Part shown: positions 56,092 through 64,000 of the stretch, in pieces | Numbering within the stretch: the first letter of the stretch is position 1 | Layout: each line of letters opens with the position of its first letter | NCBI GenBank assembly: GCA_008477525.1 | Contig: SPDT01000004.1 | Span: forward strand, 1,922,001 to 1,986,000 | DNA length: 64,000 nucleotides | Reading direction: 5' to 3' | Source: Hypomyces perniciosus | Taxonomy: Eukaryota; Ascomycota; Sordariomycetes; Hypocreales; Hypocreaceae | The notes under the pieces: generated by a model | What the model was told of the DNA's origin: nothing | The model's input: only the letters and a program-made list of their open reading frames with translations | Database searches by the model: none | Program-made: the position numbers and the translations under genes

Positions 56092-56851
56092 ATGGCAGAC
56101 GATCTAGATCATGATGATTCGGATCTTTGGGAATCACCAACCCGAAATGCCCCCTTGGAGCCTCGGCCAAAGACACCTAGAACACCCAAAACGCCCAAGA
56201 CGCCCACCGCGCATGAGCGCCAAACAGAACCAATTGATCGCGAAGCAGCCTTGCGAAAAGAGCTAGACGGAGTGCGGAATATCAACAAAGCCATTGAAGG
56301 GGTCATCGGCACACTGCAGCGAGCCGGAGGGAACATGGAGGTGGGTGAACAAACCAAAGCGGCCCACCCAGCACTGTGATATTAAACAAGGTCTCTAGGC
56401 TGTCTCCAAAACTGTCTCAAACGCCTCGACCCTGCTTAACACCTGGACTCGAATCTTGTCTCAGACGGAACACAACCAACGGCTGATCCTCAACCCTGAT
56501 TGGAAGGGCGCGACTGAAGATCTGGCGGAAATAGAGGCCGAGGCATTGCGGCGACAGCAGGCTGCCCAGCGGAAGGCGGCTGAAGAGGAGCGACGACGAG
56601 AAGAACTCCGTCGACGGCGGGAAGAAGAGGAAGAAAAGAGACGACTGGCCACCTCGGCCCCGGCCCGCGGGACTCGGGGGACTATGGGGACCCGCGGAAC
56701 ACGCGGTCAAGCACGCCCTGCCTCGAGGGTCGGTAGCGGCTCCGGTTCCCTGTCGAGCAACACCACAACGAGCGCCCCAGGCAGTCGTGGCACTTCTGGT
56801 ATCGGTAGAGGAATTGGCAGAACTAGAAGTCGCTATAGAGGGGAAAGGTAA
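56092..56851 (+). CDS. DUO1: DASH complex subunit DUO1
   Basis: Part of the fungal DASH/Dam1 ring that couples kinetochores to spindle microtubules. Exons 56092-56340 and 56399-56851 give 233 residues. The N-terminus (DDLDHDDSDLWESPTR) is acidic, followed by TP repeats (KTPRTPKTPKTPT), which could be mitotic phosphorylation sites. The conserved Duo1 helix spans the junction: REAALRKELDGVRNINKAIEGVI, GNMEAVSKTVSNASTLLNTWTRILSQTEHNQRLIL and the NPDWKGATED block. A coiled coil of Glu/Arg (RRQQAAQRKAAEEERRREEL) follows, then a Gly/Arg/Thr-rich tail (TRGTMGTRGTRG, GIGRGIGRTRSRYRG), a basic tail that could touch microtubules. The gene converges with RNH202, stops 91 bases apart. Confidence 0.93.
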
Positions 56852-56941
56852 TCGCGTGAGCTGGAATCCGCCTATCGCCAAAGCGCCCCTTACACCCTCC
56901 TCTTCATGCCGTAGATACCCAGACCTGCAAACAAGAGCCCA

Positions 56942-58267
56942 CTATTTCTTCTTGAAAAAGTCACTGAGCTTCTTCATGCCGCTGGTGTTGACCTTCTTCA
57001 GGTCCCGCACCGCGCGGCTCTCGCTTGCCTTCTTTCGCTTTTCCTCCTCCATTTTTCTCTTCTTCTCTGCTCGTGCCTCATCCTCCTCTTCATCTCGGAC
57101 TCGTTTCTGAGAGTAATTTCCAGACCGTGAGGCTATTGCCTCTGATCGAAGTTTCTCGAGGCTGACGAGATACTCATCTAATGGAGAGAAGTCGATTGAG
57201 CCAGTATTCCCTTTACCCAAACTCTTTTGTAGTTGCTCAGCCAAGGCGGGCGCCACGTAACTGGAGCAAATAAAATCGAAAGCTACCCGCAACCTCTGAA
57301 GTTTCATGACTTCAGGGGAGGCTTCCATAGCGCTCACGATTACCTCCTCCGCCGTTGAATCTTCTGTAAACGACGTTGCAACTGTGCTGGGTTGCGATAT
57401 AGATAGTGCATCAGTCTCACCTATTGAAGCGGTGGACTGTGAGGTGGCGGAGTCGGTATGTGATGATGTTTGGGAATCAGAGCTGTCGTTGGTCGGCCGG
57501 TTCTCACCAACGTTCACCTTCTTCTGCATGAGCGGTGCTTCCAGCACCTTTTTGACAAATCTCTCCTCCATGCTCGCAGGTAGCCCGTTGTCACTCATTC
57601 TCTTGGCCTTCTCCAAGATAACATCCATGAGTTTCTTGTCGTTTAATCGAAACATGCTCTCATCTCCAGCCTCAACAGTGTCACAAACCGCCCCCATCCT
57701 AGCCTCTATCAGCTTTCGAGAACTGTCCCAGCGCAGTATTTCGGCCAGATGCGAATTTTCTTGTGGAAGCTTTTCAAAGTGGTCGTCGCTCAAAAGAAAC
57801 CGGCGTTTCGATTCCTCTGAGCCTTTTGAGGCTTTTGAATCTGCCAGTGCTGGCAAAACCATGAACAGGGGGTCAATTGCGGTTGCTAGGAAGAGGTCGG
57901 ATCCCATCGTAGTCTGTACCTTGGGTTGTGCGCCATCTTCATCTGTCTTTGTCTCCGTAGCTTTTGAAGCTGATTCGATAAGCCAGCTTCGCGGCGCCGC
58001 TTTGGGCGCGGCTATTTTTGTAAATTCGTAAATGCCCGTTTCTGGGCATACAAGGTATCGTGACGGCTGCGAGTTTCGCGGGTTGGGGAGAGTGACGATT
58101 CGCGCTTCTGGTGTTGCCTTGGAGGGAAGAATGAATAGTTTGGGAGATTCGCCAGTGTGGGCGACTAATGCGATCTTTGAATTAAAGCCTGGGGCTTCGG
58201 ATTCCGTCGATTTTGACGATTTTGACGATTTCGCCGGCGCGGCTTTGGATGATCTTGTTCTGGCCAT
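56942..58267 (-). CDS. RNH202: Ribonuclease H2 subunit B
   Basis: Non-catalytic subunit of the RNase H2 trimer, which removes ribonucleotides from DNA and cuts RNA:DNA hybrids. One exon of 441 residues from the ATG at 58267. The N-terminal part forms the barrel that pairs with subunit C: PKLFILPSKATPEARIVTLPNPR, PSRYLVCPETGIYEFTKI, FLATAIDPLFMVLPAL. The following helical part contains WDSSRKLIEARMGAVCDTVEAG and the wHTH-like region up to YVAPALAEQLQKSLG. The tail is Lys/Glu-rich and ends in MKKLSDFFKKK (431-441), where L434, F437 and F438 fit a PCNA-interacting PIP box apart from the missing Gln. The N-terminal 27 residues are Ser/Lys-rich and likely disordered. A GCGCGTC inverted repeat lies 215 bases upstream. 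Confidence 0.9.
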   Translation of the reverse strand: MARTRSSKAAPAKSSKSSKSTESEAPGFNSKIALVAHTGESPKLFILPSKATPEARIVTLPNPRNSQPSRYLVCPETGIYEFTKIAAPKAAPRSWLIESASKATETKTDEDGAQPKVQTTMGSDLFLATAIDPLFMVLPALADSKASKGSEESKRRFLLSDDHFEKLPQENSHLAEILRWDSSRKLIEARMGAVCDTVEAGDESMFRLNDKKLMDVILEKAKRMSDNGLPASMEERFVKKVLEAPLMQKKVNVGENRPTNDSSDSQTSSHTDSATSQSTASIGETDALSISQPSTVATSFTEDSTAEEVIVSAMEASPEVMKLQRLRVAFDFICSSYVAPALAEQLQKSLGKGNTGSIDFSPLDEYLVSLEKLRSEAIASRSGNYSQKRVRDEEEDEARAEKKRKMEEEKRKKASESRAVRDLKKVNTSGMKKLSDFFKKK

Positions 58268-59359
58268 CTCGGCTCAATGCGACAACGTTGATTAGAATAG
58301 AGATAGGCTGGAGTAATCGAGTGACTTGCGATTCCAAGGAAATTAGAGAAAATCGCGTAAAACTGAAGACTTGGTCCTCAGCACGTTGCCATTTGGAGTT
58401 GATTGAACTGGTGCAAGTTCCAGATGTCATACTACTCCTGCTGTTTCTGAGACAGCCACAGCTTCATCCCAAATTGAATGCGACGCGCGAGGCGCGTCGA
58501 ACCATAAGGTAATTCGCGTTTGACCCCACCCACCAGCCACGCCACCAGCCACGGTAAAATCGTCGCACATCTCCCAAACCTTCGGAACTCGGCGCTTCCT
58601 CTTAGTAGTATCTAGGAACGGGCCGCATTGTGAATTATCAGGCCGAAAAAAATCTTAACCCGTAATCGTAGTAGTACTACGGAGTAGAATCGCTTCTTTT
58701 TTTTCAACCCTGGAATAATAGTGGGATGTTCAAGTCATGCTGTAAGTGTAAGGATGGCGGACAGGAATGATATACAATGACATGGATATGACAGGGTGTT
58801 TGCTGAAAATACAAATTTGCAAAGCTGGGTTTCTTCCTAATTATTCTTAATAATCTCAAATAAACAAGTTTAATCTTGTCATAAACAGCTGCGAGTAAGG
58901 AAGGTATTTAGTGCAGAGTAGTACTTGTGGTTGCAACATGTTTCGCAGGGGAGGAATACCCTACAATTGCACTTCAACGCAAGGTTAACGCTTCACAAAA
59001 TGTGACCTCATCTATCCAAATTATACCCCCGTTAAATGTTGTTATTGATTCATACCATTGATTGTAGTCTGGAGGGTGGAATTTGAATCGATATTGAAGA
59101 GGTCATGTTGCATGCCAAAAACCACCCTAGGCAAGTACTATCAACTTACTCACTAGTATGTATAGGTACTATAATATGCGCTTCAACAACGTCCCAGCCT
59201 TACTTACAATTGCGGTATGAAGCGGTTTAAGGCCTTCATGTCTCAGCTTTGTAGGTTCCTTATATTTCACGGCATGACCCTGCGTTGATCAATCCATTAT
59301 TCTAATAAGTTTCACAAGAGGCAAATATTCTCTCCGTTTTCTTGCCTCACCTGTTCGAC
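58268..59359. other. Divergent promoter region of RNH202 and the secreted-protein gene
   Basis: These 1.09 kb hold no supported exon. The left part is GC-rich with the inverted repeat at 58482-58498 and a palindrome-family copy at 58678; the right part (58700-59300) is AT-rich. Confidence 0.6.
58482..58498. promoter_or_regulatory. Inverted repeat GACGCGC-GAG-GCGCGTC upstream of RNH202
   Basis: Two perfect 7-base arms around a 3-base spacer, 215 bases before the RNH202 ATG. The GCGCGTC unit recurs upstream of DNA2 and beside the DUO1 promoter, and resembles MBF/E2F-type sites. Confidence 0.45.
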
Positions 59360-60670
59360 ATGTTGTGGCATCCAACTCTTTTGCTGACATGGCTTTGCAG
59401 CCTCTTTACTCTCGCCGTCAGTTCGTCCGAGCTCATCGTGCAGACCCTGCCTGGGAAAACTTCTGTAGAAACTGTCCAGGAGGTTCGTCGACACCTTCTC
59501 AACTACGCAAGCCAGTCGGATTCTAATATCATGTTCGACATTACTACAATATGCGTAGATAGTAGTGGCGTTGACTCTGAGTTGCTACCGGTGTTGTGAG
59601 TCCCGAGAATCCGTTTGTAGGACCAGACGAACTGATTTGCATACCCCATCGGCTTTAGTAAATCCGCCTTTCCTAATGACCCATGCCTCAAGTGCTACAT
59701 TAAATGCTATAATATCAGGGTCGAACTCCTCGCTGATATTGACTCGTTCAAACCTGTCAGTATCCCCAACGGTGTCAAAAATAGCCCCGATAGCACATTC
59801 GACGAAATCGAAGACGACAGCAAAAGCATCATGAGCATAGCCTTAAATAACATCAAGCGCTTGAGGTTTGATAGAGGAGTCAGCGACATTGAATCGGCAC
59901 CGGTCGATTTGAGTGGCAGCTTTCCCGAGTTCAACTTGGCAGTCGAGCTTGACAAAATGGAACTATTTATAGAGCTCGACACCGTCCTCTCCGGGGGGTC
60001 GACTTACACTTTCAATATTTTCACATCTAAGAGTCCTGTAGGTATCAAAATCGACAATGATTTGCTCTTGGGTATCATGTTCACGATTGGCCTGATCCTG
60101 AGCGTGAACACTGAGCTTGACGTCGGCGGTGGCTTCCATGTCGAGCTAGGCGAAAAAGTATCAATGAAGGTTGAACTGTTTGGAAACGAGCCTGATGACC
60201 TGGAATTGTGAGTAGATCCGACTTCGTCTTCTTGTAACTGATGAACGGTATCTAATTGACGTAACTGCAGGGGCGGCAAGGTCAAATTTCTTCCGGTGAG
60301 AGTAAAGACCAGAAATGCGGTCCTTCACGCTATTCTCCGCCCTCAGGTTCGCTTGGGTGCCTCCATCAAGTCATCAGATGCTTCGTTGCCGTTCGATATC
60401 GACAACTTGGACTTGGACAATCTTGGAGCAAACATCGAAGCGCGCGTGTTCGCAAACGTCGTCGATTTCACCACCAACCTCACAAGCCAAGCAGGCCCGA
60501 GCCAACGTATTATAACAACAAGTCATCACAACGACAACGGCGACGGCTCGATTAATTACCCGGCTTCTCTGCAGATTATAACGAAGACCGTCGTCACAGA
60601 AACGCTCGCTGCAAGCGCTGCTATTGCCGCCCAGGGTGTCGCCACCGGACACCTGCACCGAAGCTCCTAG
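59360..60670 (+). CDS. Secreted protein of unknown function, cysteine-containing N-terminus
   Basis: Three exons, 59360-59595, 59659-60207 and 60271-60670, give 394 residues. A signal peptide is clear (LLLTWLCSLFTLAVSSSE). Exon 2 starts with FKSAFPNDPCLKCYIKCYNIRVELLADID, so a CxxC..C group lies near residue 85-95. Then come RFDRGVSDIESAPVDLSGSFPEFNL and a beta-rich part (MELFIELDTVLSGGSTYTFNIF, LLLGIMFTIGLILSVNTELDVGGGFHVEL, GGKVKFLPVRVK). The C-terminus is Asn/Thr-rich and ends in HLHRSS with no GPI signal. I recall similar blocks in longer, uncharacterised extracellular proteins of Pezizomycotina; compared with those this copy seems shorter at the C-terminal end. No enzymatic motif is visible. 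An intron variant ending at 59710 is possible but would lose the Cys group. Confidence 0.75.
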
Positions 60671-61549
60671 GTCGGATGCAGACAGATGTCAAGGATATCC
60701 AGGGATTGTCTAGGGTATACAGAATACTAGATACCTCTAAGGTTGATATAGCCATATACTTGTTAGATTTCAATTCTACCCGTATGCCGGATAATATCGC
60801 CATTCTTAATTCAAGGTTGAACAGTCCTGTTTAAGCTGCCTGTCTCGCTTTTGCCTGTTTCATCTCAGAGGCGTTCTATTACGGGCTGTGGCTTGACCCT
60901 TTCTTTCATTACGATCCAGGGCGCGTGGTGTGAGGCGCGTTTTTGCGGTTGTACGGAGTACTTCATATGTGCAACCATGATGGCGACTAAAAAAATAAAA
61001 AATTAATTAAAAGTGGACATGAATGAATCCCTTTTATATTAAAGGATGAAATTGTTACCATGTCTGTCTCGTTCACAGCAGAGTTTAGTATCACTTATTA
61101 GATAGTAGGTACTGAGTGTAGTCGCAGCCACAGCAAGCTCTGTCAAGCCACACCCTTCATAAATCGCCTTGCTCAGGTTCCGATCCAATCAAAATTCGCT
61201 CCCCGCCAACCTCCAGTTCTATCCACAATCTACCCATTATTCTATCTACCGGGGCACCCAAAGTGGTGCCCGACGTCGCATCGATTTTTGACGATAACGA
61301 GTAGAAACTCTAGGAAAAACAAACACAACATATTCTTGTTCCGCTTCGATCGCTCCATTTTAACGTCCCGCCGACCGCTTTTATCACAGGCTGACAACAT
61401 CACCTAATACTTTCTGCCCCCACACGCCTCCTCTCCGGATGGCCTCAGGTGCTGCCGGATCATAGCAAGGGCTTGCTGCTCAGTGCGCTGAGTGCTTGCG
61501 CCCAATAATCGGGGGGTTGGACTGAACATCAACACCCCTCGCGATCAAA
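60671..61549. other. Intergenic, MCM10 promoter region
   Basis: These 879 bases hold the 3' UTR of the secreted-protein gene, GGCGCGT boxes at 60918-60945, one palindrome-family copy at 60952 and the CT-rich leader of MCM10. No exon is supported. Confidence 0.6.
60918..60945. promoter_or_regulatory. GGCGCGT boxes upstream of MCM10
   Basis: GGGCGCGTGG and GAGGCGCGTTTTTG, about 12 bases apart. The second reads CAAAAACGCGCC on the minus strand, close to an E2F/MBF core. They lie about 600 bases before the MCM10 ATG, which is far for a core promoter element. Confidence 0.3.
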
Positions 61550-63964
61550 ATGGCTCCAGGTACTATTGACTTTGGTCATGAAACCGTCTGTCCCGAAGAG
61601 GAGACTTACCGCTTTGCAGGGACACAGGATTCAGAGCCTTCTTGGCCGCCTCGATCTCCACATGAAGCTCTCCTCAGTACACCAAAGGGTCGCCAACGCT
61701 ATCGAGAAATGATGAACCAAACATCGCCCACGTCGTCCCCTGCCAGACATACCCAAGCACTAATCTCAGCCATGTCGCGATCCGCAAATATCAACGACGA
61801 GGTCGACGACGATGAGGACGAGGACGAGGAAACGCTACAGCTGAAGCTACAAGAGATCCAAGCGCGGTTGAAGTTGAAAAGGCTTCAGAAGGCGAAGGAG
61901 AAGGAGTCAGCCGTAGGTAACAGGACAAACGATGCGAACCCTCGATCAGACTCAGCTGCCTCGGACAATCTGTCACGGCGCACCAAGCGTGGACCAACAC
62001 CGGAGAACAGTCGACCTGCTTCACAGAGTATGATACAGGTTCCCGCATCACCTGTCAGGAAACTCCAAGGTCCACAGGAACCAAAATCGCCAAGTCGGGT
62101 GCTACTTGGCATCGATAAAGGATTAAAAGCAAAAGACGTATCGTTGAAGAGGCCCCCCAGCTTCAGGAGAAGCTACGATGGAGCTGGGCAAAAGGGAGGT
62201 TTCCTTCAGAGATCAAAGGCGACAAGCCCCACAGGACCGAGATCGCCGGATTCCTCTCGGCCAATGAGCTTCAACGAGAGGCTAGCCTCAGCAAGAGCAG
62301 AAGAGTCGTTTCGCGCTGAGAGACAGGATCGGATACAAAAGCTACGATCCAATGCATTTGGAATTGGACAGGAGGAGATGGAGGAGTACAAGAAGAATGC
62401 CATCGAAATTCCCGATGAGCCTCTAACGGCGCAGACGTTTTCAAGAGAGGAGATCCTGGGCAAATCGAAATCAGGACCTGGGACCCTACAACGAACCAAT
62501 ACTGTGCCAGACTTACGCGCTGCTGCCGATAAGGACAAGGAGAGGTCGAATTCTGTCTCAGAAGTCAAAGACCTAAAAGGCAACGCGACAGGCCAAGATT
62601 CTGGAGAACAAGCGTCATTCGAGCCTTACTCAAGCATACATCTATCAAAGCGTATAGTACCACACCGAGTGCTCGCCAGGCATGTGTCTGGAAAGAAGAT
62701 ACTCAGCATCAAAGACCTTCTAAGAGATGTCAAGGCGCCAGACTTCGCCTTGCCAGATATCGAGCAGGATATTGTTGTCTTTGCAATTCTCGCCAAAAAA
62801 TCTGAACCCCGAGCACATAAGCCGGCAGTTGGAAAGAATGGTGCGAAGACGGAGGACCGTGGAAAATACATGGTCATGACTCTGGTGGATTTGGAATACG
62901 AGCTCGACTTGTTTCTGTTCAACACTGGATTCAACCGGTATTGGAAACTCACCGAGGGAACTGTTGTGGCAATCCTCAACCCTAACATTATGCCACCTCC
63001 ACCTGGGCGCCAGGATACCGGACGGTTCAGTCTCGTCATCAATTCCGATGAGGACACAATTCTTGAGATTGGGTCAGCTCGCGACTTGGGATTCTGCCAA
63101 TCGATCAAGAAGGACGGAGAATTGTGTGGTTCCTGGGTCAATAAAAAGAGGACACAATTCTGCGACTTTCACTCTAACGAGGCAATCCGCAAACAACGGG
63201 CAACACGAATAGAGGTCAATTCGGCGGGATTCGGCGGCCGTGAGCGATTCAAGGGGGTCTCCAAGGAATTGCCCGAGTACGGAAAGAAGAAGACAAACTA
63301 CGATTGGGAGACAAAGACACAATGGTTTGTGTCGCGAGGACATAGCGCAGCCGATCTGATCGATGGCAAGGACCGAGATCCTTCGGACCGAAAAGAAAAG
63401 GCCGAGTTTCTGAAAAGGAGCATGGAAACAAAGGAGAGGGAGCGTGATCTGATGAAGAAGCTTGGACAAATCGGCAATGCGGCTGGAAGAGAGTACATGC
63501 AACGGTCGGGGTCAAGAGCTAGCCCCAGCATGGCATCCAGCACGTCGAGCCAAGTCCTCAGCTCAGCAGAAACTTTTGGCGAGCCGGAAAAACCAGATGC
63601 AAACTCTCTCGGTATTTTGGGGAAAGATCGGGAGATCCATCTGAGTCCCGTCAAGCGCAAACGGACAGGCAGTTCGCAAGCAGGCTCCCTCACGAGGAGC
63701 AACAGCACCAACAGCAACAGCAACAGTACGACGAGTAACAGCAGACCATTGGGCTTTGGATGGGGCGGCGCGTTGAAGGAAAAGCTTGCAAACATGAAGG
63801 AAGGGGAGAAGTTGAAGCCGGAACTACCGCCTGTGAGAAAGAAGACACGGTTCGTCACGGAGAAGGGCATTCGCATAGCAGGAAGGGAGAGCTTGGGGAA
63901 TCTATCGGAGAGACAGGTATCACTTGAGGATGACGATGACGATGAGTTGGTTATTGTAAAATAA
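61550..63964 (+). CDS. MCM10: DNA replication initiation protein MCM10
   Basis: Needed to activate the CMG helicase and to load polymerase alpha at origins. One exon of 804 residues. The N-terminus has an acidic coiled coil (NDEVDDDEDEDEETLQLKLQEIQARLKLKRLQKAKEKE). The conserved internal domain begins with FEPYSSIHLSKRIVPHRVL and includes the OB fold (DIEQDIVVFAILAKK, KYMVMTLVDLEYELDLFLFNTGFNRYWKL, EGTVVAILNPNIMPPP) and the Mcm10 zinc finger Cys516-Cys526-Cys538-His541 (LGFCQSIKKDGELCGSWV, TQFCDFH). The C-terminus is Ser/Asn-rich, including a run of AGC/AAC codons, and ends in an acidic patch (DDDDDELVIVK). All zinc ligands are intact. Metazoan-type C-terminal domains are absent, as usual in fungi. 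Confidence 0.95.
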   Translation: MAPGTIDFGHETVCPEEETYRFAGTQDSEPSWPPRSPHEALLSTPKGRQRYREMMNQTSPTSSPARHTQALISAMSRSANINDEVDDDEDEDEETLQLKLQEIQARLKLKRLQKAKEKESAVGNRTNDANPRSDSAASDNLSRRTKRGPTPENSRPASQSMIQVPASPVRKLQGPQEPKSPSRVLLGIDKGLKAKDVSLKRPPSFRRSYDGAGQKGGFLQRSKATSPTGPRSPDSSRPMSFNERLASARAEESFRAERQDRIQKLRSNAFGIGQEEMEEYKKNAIEIPDEPLTAQTFSREEILGKSKSGPGTLQRTNTVPDLRAAADKDKERSNSVSEVKDLKGNATGQDSGEQASFEPYSSIHLSKRIVPHRVLARHVSGKKILSIKDLLRDVKAPDFALPDIEQDIVVFAILAKKSEPRAHKPAVGKNGAKTEDRGKYMVMTLVDLEYELDLFLFNTGFNRYWKLTEGTVVAILNPNIMPPPPGRQDTGRFSLVINSDEDTILEIGSARDLGFCQSIKKDGELCGSWVNKKRTQFCDFHSNEAIRKQRATRIEVNSAGFGGRERFKGVSKELPEYGKKKTNYDWETKTQWFVSRGHSAADLIDGKDRDPSDRKEKAEFLKRSMETKERERDLMKKLGQIGNAAGREYMQRSGSRASPSMASSTSSQVLSSAETFGEPEKPDANSLGILGKDREIHLSPVKRKRTGSSQAGSLTRSNSTNSNSNSTTSNSRPLGFGWGGALKEKLANMKEGEKLKPELPPVRKKTRFVTEKGIRIAGRESLGNLSERQVSLEDDDDDELVIVK

Positions 63965-63985
63965 GGTTGTGGGATATCCATTTGG

Positions 63986-64000
63986 GCGCAGCAGCAGCAG
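63986..64000 (+). repeat. CAG/GCA trinucleotide run at the window edge
   Basis: GCAGCAGCAGCAG follows the MCM10 stop by about 23 bases and runs off the window, so its full length is unknown. It lies in the 3' UTR. Confidence 0.7.

Noticed and set aside
1..64000. tRNA or 5S rRNA genes, CRISPR arrays, transposon ORFs
   Set aside because: I looked for tRNA B-box-like sequence, long repeats and transposase or reverse transcriptase motifs and found none. A dedicated scan (covariance models) would be needed to be certain.

Overview
The window is nuclear DNA of a filamentous ascomycete (Pezizomycotina, probably a Sordariomycete). The signs are short introns (about 45-75 nt; one of 276 nt) with GTA/GTG-type donors and CTAAC-like branch sites, moderate gene density on both strands, genes found only in fungi (DASH subunit DUO1, AIM21, TVP18, the SurE-TTL fusion PBY1), and intergenic DNA full of microsatellites and a TACGGAGTA palindrome family. 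There are no operons, tRNAs, rRNAs, CRISPR arrays or recognisable transposons.

Layout. 1-8 kb: the 5' end of an ArfGAP gene (-, cut by the window edge), MsrB (+), peroxisomal 3-ketoacyl-CoA thiolase (+), an ornithine-cyclodeaminase-like protein (-) and Golgi TVP18 (+). 8-25 kb: a gene-poor 3 kb, AIM21 (+), an unknown protein with two hydrophobic segments (-), DNA2 (+), and tail-to-tail with it a large aromatic-acid-exporter-like (BRE4/DUF2421) membrane protein (-). 25-38 kb: a secreted GH27 alpha-galactosidase (-), the complex I ESSS subunit (+), mitochondrial branched-chain aminotransferase (-), SCY1-type pseudokinase (+) and a SIR2/HST1 deacetylase (-). 38-50 kb: a 2.9 kb repeat-rich gap, a plasma-membrane-type Ca2+-ATPase (-), a 4 kb gap and a small three-exon membrane protein (+) built from exons too short to appear as long open frames. 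50-64 kb: PBY1 (-), an orphan Ser/Thr/Pro-rich, probably nuclear protein (-), DUO1 (+), RNase H2 subunit B (-), a secreted protein of unknown function (+) and MCM10 (+).

Almost all genes are housekeeping. Exon structures were derived by hand: every junction given keeps the reading frame and joins conserved protein sequence. Several genes act in chromosome replication and segregation (DNA2, RNH202, MCM10, DUO1, SIR2). Upstream of DNA2, RNH202, MCM10 and the DUO1/orphan pair lie GCGCGT or ACGCGT boxes that resemble MBF/E2F sites. Metabolic genes have matching candidate sites: CCTCGG boxes at the thiolase, a Leu3-like palindrome at the aminotransferase, and tandem CreA-type boxes at the alpha-galactosidase.

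I found no new defence, secondary-metabolite or mobile system. The less described items are the orphan nuclear protein, the small hidden membrane protein, a 10-nt microexon in the alpha-galactosidase, a GC-AG intron in the SCY1-like gene and the window-wide palindrome family.
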